Source: UBA5499 sp002426275 (lineage in GTDB: Bacteria > Bacillota > DTU084). From it: a stretch of DNA of 17,183 nt. The position numbers were made by a program, and so were the translations under genes. Location of the stretch: the NCBI GenBank assembly GCA_937888735.1, contig CALASN010000058.1, forward strand, positions 1 to 17,183. Reading direction: 5' to 3'. Under the pieces are notes generated by a model. The model saw only the letters and a list, made by a program, of their open reading frames with translations. It did no database searches and was not told the origin of the DNA. Below, in pieces: positions 1 to 6,222 of the stretch (positions within the stretch are counted from its first letter, which is position 1; the number at the start of each line of letters is the position of its first letter).

Positions 1-50
1 AGCGATTTGGTGCCAGGGGAAATGGGAAATAAAGAGAGGAGTTGACATTT

Positions 51-2957
51 ATGAAAAAATGTTTCCCCTTATTGCTGCTTTTAGGCATCTGCGCCGCGGC
101 TTTAGCGGCGCCAATCGCGCCTTTTGAGCTGAAACCTCCCGCCAAGCCGCAGGCGGATCTGTGGCTGGAAGGGGAGGAGTTCGTTGAAAATCACGGCGGC
201 TCTCTGAATACCGATCGGAGCTGCTATGGCGGTAAATGTTGGGGGCTGCTCACCAAAACGGCCGGAGAGTATAGCGTCAAGTATAAGTTTACAATCCCGA
301 CGGACGGCTTTTACTCGCTCCAGATCGCAGGACAGCCCGTGGGAAGAGAGTATACGTCTCCCATCTGGTATGCGATCGACGGCGGCTCCTGGGTTAAAGT
401 CACGACGCTACCGGCTTCCGAAGTTGTTTGGGGGTATACCCGCGCCGTGCGCTGGACCGCTTTGGGAGTGGTGAGTCTAGAGAAAGGAGAGCACACCCTG
501 GCGTTCAAGATCGATCAAGTGAGGTCACTAGATAAGCAGTATGCCTATATCATCGATGCCATTGCCTTGAAGCAGGAGTCAGACGCGATGCCTGATTTGC
601 GCGGCAAGCAGCCGGCCAACGTTTTCACAACCCAGCAGCAGCTCGCCTTTGAACCGGCCACACCCCTCGGCTTTGGCAGGTGGCAGTGGCGCGTGGTGGA
701 TTGGCAGGGCAGCGAGAAGTTGCGGGGGAATTGGGAAGCGAAGGCTGGAATTTTGACCCTCCCTCAGCTTGACGTAGGTTATTATCGCTTGCAGCTGCAG
801 GACAGCAAGGGACAGTGGAGCCGCTGGCTGCCTTTTGCGGTAGTGCTGCCGCTGGAACAAGCGCAAGCGCACGAGCTGGACATCCCTTATGCTATGGACA
901 GCGCCCAAAGCTGGCTGGCCTCTCCCGGCTTTGCCGGCAACAGCCTGCAGCCTGCAGGCGCCTATGAGTTGATTTCCGATCTGGAGGCCCTGGGCGGATT
1001 TTCTATGATCCGCGAGCGCCTGAGCTGGAGCGAGGTGAATCCGCAGCCGGGAGTATATAGGTGGGGACGCTATGCGACTAATGCCGACCTGCTCTCTGAG
1101 AGGGGAATCTCCGTGCTGGGCATGTTTCACAACGCGCCGCAGTGGACCAAAGAAGGTTTAAAAAGCCTGCCTCATGACCTTTTGGCAACGTATGAGTTTT
1201 GTAAAGCCGCGGCGAAGAAGTTCTCCGGCCAGATGACCGCTTGGGAATTCTGGAACGAACCAGACCTTATGAACTTCAATCAAGATCCCAGCTGGGATCT
1301 GGCGGCCGCGCACAAGGCGGCCTATCTGGGCTTCAAGGCCGGAGATCCAAACGTTGACGTGCTCATCGCCTCCAACTGTGTGCATCCGGCGCCGAAATTT
1401 TTTGATGTGCTGATGCAAAACGGCGTGGGGGATTACATGGATAGCTTTAATTTCCACGTCTATGCGCAGCTGGATCAGTATCAGAAGATCGTGGAAGAGA
1501 AAAGACAGTTCCTGTCGCGCCACGGACAGGAAGCTAAACCCATGTGGGTGACGGAAAACGGTCTCCGCGTGGAGGGAACTGGTAAAGAAGACCCAATCGT
1601 GCCGGGCGGCACCCTGCGCGAGCACGATCGGGAACAAGAGCTGGCGCAGGCTGAGCTGATGGTCAAGGCTCAGATTACAATGCAGGCGCTGGGTGTGGCT
1701 CGGGATTTCTCTTTTGTCTTTCCTCCCTATAATGAAGGAGGCGGAGGCAAAGCTTGGGGGATTTTCCGCTGGGATTATACGGTAAAACCAGCCTATGCGG
1801 CTTTGGCCAATCTCATCCGGCAGCTGGGGGATCGCAGGTATCAGGGCAAGCTGGATTTAGAGGGAATCTCGGCGTTCCTCTACGCGCAGCCGGACGGAGG
1901 GCAGATTTTGGTCTACTGGGCAGACTCCGCGCGCCAGTTTACGCTCGCAGGTCAGGGCAAGCAGCTGGAAACGCTCGATTTCCTCGGCGTCAGCCGGACT
2001 TTGTCCCAAGAGTCCGGAAGCTATCAGCTCTCTGCTGGCAGCTTTCCCACCTATTTGAAAGGATTGTCCGGGCTTGCGCCTGACCAGGCGCCGCTGCCCA
2101 AGGCGGAGCCCAAACCGTCGCAGGTTACGGATCTCGATACTGTCTTGCGGGTTGATTTGGGCAAAGGGTTCAAAGTGTTAAACCAGAATTTGGCGGAGCT
2201 TGAAGGGACAGTGGGTAACTTAACTTTGGATCTTTTCAATTTTAGCGACAAACCCAAAACCCTGGCCGTGGAAAACATGAGCGACGCTTATCAGCTTTTG
2301 GGCATGCCCAAAACAGTGATCGTGCCGGCCATGGGTAAGGCGAGCGTTCCTTTGAAGCTGATCGTCAGAGGAGATATTATAGAGATTTTCGATCTCAAAT
2401 TGCAAACGCGCTTCGGAGAGGAGGTCAGCGCGCCGGTAGTAATTCCGGTAACTCCGGGATTGGATCGTATTTTCGCCGCTTTAAAAACGAAAGAGCTCAG
2501 CGGAGCAGAGCCGCAGCGTTGGGAGAAAAACTCTTCCGGGGATCTGAAGATCAGCCTCGACAAAGCGCAAGAGGCAGTGCGCTTCGACGTCGCGTTCGCT
2601 CCGGATGTAGATCACTGGGTTTATCCGGTATTTCGCCTGCAGCCGGAGGAAAGTCTGAAAGGCGCGGTGGGTCTCAGCTTTGAAGTGAAGGCCGCCTTCG
2701 ATCCTGCCAACGCGGGGAATCCTTACAATGTGGCTTATGTGATGGCTGTGCTTGAAGACGAGCTTGAAGTGGGCAAGCGGGTTGATTTCAGTTACCGACC
2801 CACCACGGAATGGAAGAAGATCGATATTTTATTTTCAACGGAAGCGCCCCTTGATTTCAATCCGGCAAACGTGAAGCTACTGCGGATCGGATTGAATCCC
2901 AGACAGCACAACTTAACTTATTGGGTGCGCAATTTGAAAGTCTATTATCAAAAGTAG
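51..2957 (+). CDS. Secreted multidomain clan GH-A glycoside hydrolase, copy 1
   Basis: Likely an exported polysaccharide-cleaving enzyme of 968 residues. The ATG at 51 is preferred over an in-frame TTG at 42 because AGGAG at 37-41 lies 9 nt before it and the hydrophobic signal peptide (residues 1-20, ending ALAAP) then starts correctly. Domains in order: a carbohydrate-binding-like beta-sandwich (about 35-180, opening WLEGEEF); an Ig-like linker (about 195-265); a TIM-barrel catalytic domain (about 305-595); a small beta domain; an Ig-like domain (about 690-790); and a C-terminal beta-sandwich (about 820-968) that may also bind glycan. In the barrel, WEFWNEPD gives acid/base E403 and MWVTENG gives nucleophile E502, the clan GH-A arrangement. 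The architecture recalls GH39 or GH5 relatives, but I cannot assign the substrate. It is followed after 109 bp by a near-identical copy, probably in the same transcript. There is no lipobox, so it is probably released rather than lipid-anchored. Confidence 0.85.
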   Translation: MKKCFPLLLLLGICAAALAAPIAPFELKPPAKPQADLWLEGEEFVENHGGSLNTDRSCYGGKCWGLLTKTAGEYSVKYKFTIPTDGFYSLQIAGQPVGREYTSPIWYAIDGGSWVKVTTLPASEVVWGYTRAVRWTALGVVSLEKGEHTLAFKIDQVRSLDKQYAYIIDAIALKQESDAMPDLRGKQPANVFTTQQQLAFEPATPLGFGRWQWRVVDWQGSEKLRGNWEAKAGILTLPQLDVGYYRLQLQDSKGQWSRWLPFAVVLPLEQAQAHELDIPYAMDSAQSWLASPGFAGNSLQPAGAYELISDLEALGGFSMIRERLSWSEVNPQPGVYRWGRYATNADLLSERGISVLGMFHNAPQWTKEGLKSLPHDLLATYEFCKAAAKKFSGQMTAWEFWNEPDLMNFNQDPSWDLAAAHKAAYLGFKAGDPNVDVLIASNCVHPAPKFFDVLMQNGVGDYMDSFNFHVYAQLDQYQKIVEEKRQFLSRHGQEAKPMWVTENGLRVEGTGKEDPIVPGGTLREHDREQELAQAELMVKAQITMQALGVARDFSFVFPPYNEGGGGKAWGIFRWDYTVKPAYAALANLIRQLGDRRYQGKLDLEGISAFLYAQPDGGQILVYWADSARQFTLAGQGKQLETLDFLGVSRTLSQESGSYQLSAGSFPTYLKGLSGLAPDQAPLPKAEPKPSQVTDLDTVLRVDLGKGFKVLNQNLAELEGTVGNLTLDLFNFSDKPKTLAVENMSDAYQLLGMPKTVIVPAMGKASVPLKLIVRGDIIEIFDLKLQTRFGEEVSAPVVIPVTPGLDRIFAALKTKELSGAEPQRWEKNSSGDLKISLDKAQEAVRFDVAFAPDVDHWVYPVFRLQPEESLKGAVGLSFEVKAAFDPANAGNPYNVAYVMAVLEDELEVGKRVDFSYRPTTEWKKIDILFSTEAPLDFNPANVKLLRIGLNPRQHNLTYWVRNLKVYYQK
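105..1957 (+). repeat. Perfect direct repeat, unit 1 (1853 bp)
   Basis: This stretch of copy 1 matches 3121-4973 of copy 2 at every block I compared by eye, and the translations of several other frames in this region are also identical. The match starts inside the signal-peptide codons (102-104 TTA versus 3118-3120 GCG) and ends at 1958 C versus 4974 A, after which substitutions become frequent. It covers the whole N-terminal module and catalytic barrel. Confidence 0.9.
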
Positions 2958-3001
2958 CGATCGGTAATAAGAATAGGAAACTGGGGCGCAAAAAAAGAGG
3001 G

Positions 3002-3030
3002 ATGCCCGGAAGCTGGAAGAGTCAGGGCAT
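3002..3030 (+). other. Hairpin in the spacer between the tandem hydrolases
   Basis: ATGCCC at 3002-3007 pairs with GGGCAT at 3025-3030 across a 17-nt loop. No T-run follows, so it is unlikely to be a full terminator. It may be an RNA stability or processing element between the two cistrons. No promoter was recognised in this 109-bp spacer. Confidence 0.3.
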
Positions 3031-3066
3031 AGGCCGTTGAGGATAAAAAGAGGAGTTGGCACTTAT

Positions 3067-5973
3067 ATGAGAAGATGTTTTCCTTTGTTGCTGCTTTTGT
3101 GCATCTGCGCCGCGGCTGCGGCGGCGCCAATCGCGCCTTTTGAGCTGAAACCTCCCGCCAAGCCGCAGGCGGATCTGTGGCTGGAAGGGGAGGAGTTCGT
3201 TGAAAATCACGGCGGCTCTCTGAATACCGATCGGAGCTGCTATGGCGGTAAATGTTGGGGGCTGCTCACCAAAACGGCCGGAGAGTATAGCGTCAAGTAT
3301 AAGTTTACAATCCCGACGGACGGCTTTTACTCGCTCCAGATCGCAGGACAGCCCGTGGGAAGAGAGTATACGTCTCCCATCTGGTATGCGATCGACGGCG
3401 GCTCCTGGGTTAAAGTCACGACGCTACCGGCTTCCGAAGTTGTTTGGGGGTATACCCGCGCCGTGCGCTGGACCGCTTTGGGAGTGGTGAGTCTAGAGAA
3501 AGGAGAGCACACCCTGGCGTTCAAGATCGATCAAGTGAGGTCACTAGATAAGCAGTATGCCTATATCATCGATGCCATTGCCTTGAAGCAGGAGTCAGAC
3601 GCGATGCCTGATTTGCGCGGCAAGCAGCCGGCCAACGTTTTCACAACCCAGCAGCAGCTCGCCTTTGAACCGGCCACACCCCTCGGCTTTGGCAGGTGGC
3701 AGTGGCGCGTGGTGGATTGGCAGGGCAGCGAGAAGTTGCGGGGGAATTGGGAAGCGAAGGCTGGAATTTTGACCCTCCCTCAGCTTGACGTAGGTTATTA
3801 TCGCTTGCAGCTGCAGGACAGCAAGGGACAGTGGAGCCGCTGGCTGCCTTTTGCGGTAGTGCTGCCGCTGGAACAAGCGCAAGCGCACGAGCTGGACATC
3901 CCTTATGCTATGGACAGCGCCCAAAGCTGGCTGGCCTCTCCCGGCTTTGCCGGCAACAGCCTGCAGCCTGCAGGCGCCTATGAGTTGATTTCCGATCTGG
4001 AGGCCCTGGGCGGATTTTCTATGATCCGCGAGCGCCTGAGCTGGAGCGAGGTGAATCCGCAGCCGGGAGTATATAGGTGGGGACGCTATGCGACTAATGC
4101 CGACCTGCTCTCTGAGAGGGGAATCTCCGTGCTGGGCATGTTTCACAACGCGCCGCAGTGGACCAAAGAAGGTTTAAAAAGCCTGCCTCATGACCTTTTG
4201 GCAACGTATGAGTTTTGTAAAGCCGCGGCGAAGAAGTTCTCCGGCCAGATGACCGCTTGGGAATTCTGGAACGAACCAGACCTTATGAACTTCAATCAAG
4301 ATCCCAGCTGGGATCTGGCGGCCGCGCACAAGGCGGCCTATCTGGGCTTCAAGGCCGGAGATCCAAACGTTGACGTGCTCATCGCCTCCAACTGTGTGCA
4401 TCCGGCGCCGAAATTTTTTGATGTGCTGATGCAAAACGGCGTGGGGGATTACATGGATAGCTTTAATTTCCACGTCTATGCGCAGCTGGATCAGTATCAG
4501 AAGATCGTGGAAGAGAAAAGACAGTTCCTGTCGCGCCACGGACAGGAAGCTAAACCCATGTGGGTGACGGAAAACGGTCTCCGCGTGGAGGGAACTGGTA
4601 AAGAAGACCCAATCGTGCCGGGCGGCACCCTGCGCGAGCACGATCGGGAACAAGAGCTGGCGCAGGCTGAGCTGATGGTCAAGGCTCAGATTACAATGCA
4701 GGCGCTGGGTGTGGCTCGGGATTTCTCTTTTGTCTTTCCTCCCTATAATGAAGGAGGCGGAGGCAAAGCTTGGGGGATTTTCCGCTGGGATTATACGGTA
4801 AAACCAGCCTATGCGGCTTTGGCCAATCTCATCCGGCAGCTGGGGGATCGCAGGTATCAGGGCAAGCTGGATTTAGAGGGAATCTCGGCGTTCCTCTACG
4901 CGCAGCCGGACGGAGGGCAGATTTTGGTCTACTGGGCAGACTCCGCGCGCCAGTTTACGCTCGCAGGTCAGGGAAAGCAGCTGGAAATGCTTGATTTTCT
5001 CGGCGGCAGCCAGACTCTGTCCCAAGAGTCAGGAAGCTATCGGCTGTCTGCGGGCAGATTTCCCAGCTATTTGAAAGGCTTGTCCGGGCTAGCGCCTGAC
5101 CAGGCGCCGCTGCCCAAGGCAGAGCCAAAACCGTCGCAGGTCACGGATCTCGATACTGTCTTGCGGGTTGATTTGGGCAAAGGATTCAAAGTGTTAAACC
5201 GGAATTTGGCGGAGCTTGAAGGGACAGTGGGTAACTTAACCTTGGATCTCTTCAATTTTAGCGACAAAATAAAAACCCTTACCGTGGAGAACATGAGCGA
5301 CGCTTATCAGCTCTTGGGGATGCCCAAAACAGTGACCGTACCTGCCATGGGTAAGGCGAGCGTTCCCCTGAAGCTGCTTACTAGAGGCGATATCATAGAG
5401 ATTTTCGATCTCAAGCTGCGCTCGCGCAGCGCAGAGGCGGTCAGCGCGCCGGTGGTAATTCCGGTAACTCCGGACTTGACTCGCTTTTTCAACGCGTTGG
5501 AAGCGAAAGAAATCAGCGGAGCCGAGCCTGAGCGCTGGGAGAAAAACTCTTCCGGGGATCTGAAGATCAGCTTCGACAAAGCGGAAAAGGCTGTGCGTTT
5601 CGACGTCGCGTTTGCTCCCAATGTAGATCATTGGGTTTATCCGGTGTTTCGTCTGCGGCAGGGGGAAAGCAGGGAAGACGCGGTGGGGCTCAGCTTTGAA
5701 GTGAAGGCGGCCATAGATTCTGAGCATTTGGCCAACCCCTACAAAGAAGCGCATGTGATGGCCGTACTTGAAGATGAGCTTGAAGTTGGCAAGCGGGTTG
5801 ATTTCAGTTATAACCCCACAACTGAATGGGAAAAGGTCGACATCTTATTCGCGACAGAAGCGCCTCCTGACTTCAATCCGGCAAGCGTGAAGCTCCTGCG
5901 GATCGGGCTGAATCCCAGACAGCACAACTTAACTTATTGGGTGCGCAATCTGAAGGTTTATTATCAGAAATAG
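3067..5973 (+). CDS. Secreted multidomain clan GH-A glycoside hydrolase, copy 2
   Basis: Tandem paralogue of the preceding gene, also 968 residues and offset by exactly 3016 bp, with no net indel between the two coding regions. The start is the ATG at 3067, since AGAGGAG at 3049-3055 lies 11 nt upstream; an in-frame TTG at 3037 precedes the ribosome-binding site and is rejected. The signal peptide (MRRCFPLLLL onward) differs slightly from copy 1. The mature N-terminal module, linker and catalytic barrel (E403, E502) are the same as in copy 1 up to about residue 641. The last third, with the Ig-like domain and C-terminal beta-sandwich, differs at about fifty residues. Both catalytic glutamates are kept, so both copies should be active. 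The divergent C-terminal module could give a different glycan preference, but that is inference. Two hairpins follow the stop codon. Confidence 0.85.
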   Translation: MRRCFPLLLLLCICAAAAAAPIAPFELKPPAKPQADLWLEGEEFVENHGGSLNTDRSCYGGKCWGLLTKTAGEYSVKYKFTIPTDGFYSLQIAGQPVGREYTSPIWYAIDGGSWVKVTTLPASEVVWGYTRAVRWTALGVVSLEKGEHTLAFKIDQVRSLDKQYAYIIDAIALKQESDAMPDLRGKQPANVFTTQQQLAFEPATPLGFGRWQWRVVDWQGSEKLRGNWEAKAGILTLPQLDVGYYRLQLQDSKGQWSRWLPFAVVLPLEQAQAHELDIPYAMDSAQSWLASPGFAGNSLQPAGAYELISDLEALGGFSMIRERLSWSEVNPQPGVYRWGRYATNADLLSERGISVLGMFHNAPQWTKEGLKSLPHDLLATYEFCKAAAKKFSGQMTAWEFWNEPDLMNFNQDPSWDLAAAHKAAYLGFKAGDPNVDVLIASNCVHPAPKFFDVLMQNGVGDYMDSFNFHVYAQLDQYQKIVEEKRQFLSRHGQEAKPMWVTENGLRVEGTGKEDPIVPGGTLREHDREQELAQAELMVKAQITMQALGVARDFSFVFPPYNEGGGGKAWGIFRWDYTVKPAYAALANLIRQLGDRRYQGKLDLEGISAFLYAQPDGGQILVYWADSARQFTLAGQGKQLEMLDFLGGSQTLSQESGSYRLSAGRFPSYLKGLSGLAPDQAPLPKAEPKPSQVTDLDTVLRVDLGKGFKVLNRNLAELEGTVGNLTLDLFNFSDKIKTLTVENMSDAYQLLGMPKTVTVPAMGKASVPLKLLTRGDIIEIFDLKLRSRSAEAVSAPVVIPVTPDLTRFFNALEAKEISGAEPERWEKNSSGDLKISFDKAEKAVRFDVAFAPNVDHWVYPVFRLRQGESREDAVGLSFEVKAAIDSEHLANPYKEAHVMAVLEDELEVGKRVDFSYNPTTEWEKVDILFATEAPPDFNPASVKLLRIGLNPRQHNLTYWVRNLKVYYQK
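3121..4973 (+). repeat. Perfect direct repeat, unit 2 (1853 bp)
   Basis: Second unit of the direct repeat at 105-1957, offset 3016 bp. The flanking coding sequence is homologous but diverged on both sides, most obviously over 4974-5973. A perfect repeat of this length could support homologous deletion or amplification of one hydrolase copy, and could also be mis-resolved by a short-read assembler. Confidence 0.9.
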
Positions 5974-5980
5974 TTTCATT

Positions 5981-6014
5981 GAAAGGTGTGGGTTTTTCCT
6001 CCCACCTTCATTTT
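5981..6014 (+). terminator. Possible intrinsic terminator after hydrolase copy 2
   Basis: GTGGG (5988-5992) pairs with CCCAC (6001-6005) over an 8-nt T-rich loop, with imperfect extension of the stem into AAGG/CTT. TTCATTTTG follows the stem. It starts 14 nt after the stop codon, the expected place for a terminator, but the stem is short and the T-run is interrupted. Confidence 0.45.
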
Positions 6015-6057
6015 GACATGTTCCGGCTGCAAAGCTGTGAAAAAAGGAGAATAGCGA

Positions 6058-6087
6058 AGGAACCGTGCTCTGACGGGCACGGTTCCT
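6058..6087 (+). terminator. Strong 11-bp hairpin, probable transcription barrier
   Basis: AGGAACCGTGC (6058-6068) is exactly complementary to GCACGGTTCCT (6077-6087), with an 8-nt loop. It sits between the tandem hydrolases and the promoter of the next gene, as expected for a terminator. The following TATCTATCTG is only partly T-rich, so it could instead be an mRNA-stabilising 3' hairpin. Confidence 0.5.
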
Positions 6088-6110
6088 ATCTATCTGAGAC
6101 TAAAAGCCAG

Positions 6111-6140
6111 TTGACTGCTCGCTTCGTTTTATTTTATGAT
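6111..6140 (+). promoter_or_regulatory. Sigma-A-type promoter of the GH38-like gene
   Basis: TTGACT at 6111-6116 and TATGAT at 6135-6140 are separated by 18 bp, each one base from consensus. The predicted transcript start is near 6147, which leaves a leader of about 75 nt before the chosen start codon at 6223 and places the palindrome at 6159-6183 just downstream of the start site. Confidence 0.6.
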
Positions 6141-6158
6141 TGAAATATAATTGATGAA

Positions 6159-6183
6159 CATAATTCATTAATAATGAATTATG
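6159..6183. promoter_or_regulatory. 25-bp perfect palindrome, candidate repressor operator
   Basis: Two 12-nt arms (CATAATTCATTA and its exact complement) flank a central A at 6171. It lies about 12-36 bp downstream of the predicted transcript start, where a bound repressor would block RNA polymerase. The GntR/LacI-type regulator encoded at 9914-11011 is the natural candidate, but I found no second copy of this sequence in the window, so the pairing is inference. Confidence 0.5.
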
Positions 6184-6222
6184 GTGAAGGCGTTTGAAAG
6201 CAGAATGACGGGGGGAAGACTA

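Noticed and set aside
51..110. Lipoprotein signal in the tandem hydrolases
   Set aside because: The cysteine in LLGICAAA is preceded by Ile, not Gly, Ala or Ser, while ALAAP is a good signal-peptidase I site.
579..1637. Long reverse-strand reading frames (579-1130 and 1158-1637) and their repeats at 3595-4653
   Set aside because: They lie wholly within the hydrolase coding sequence, have no recognisable domains or ribosome-binding sites, and exist because of its GC-rich codon pattern.
6058..6087. Hairpin resembling a group II intron domain V
   Set aside because: It is a plain 11-bp stem with an 8-nt loop. The domain V bulge and catalytic triad are missing and no reverse transcriptase is nearby.
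5937..6143. 68-codon frame overlapping the end of hydrolase copy 2
   Set aside because: It overlaps the coding end, both hairpins and the next promoter, and lacks a ribosome-binding site.
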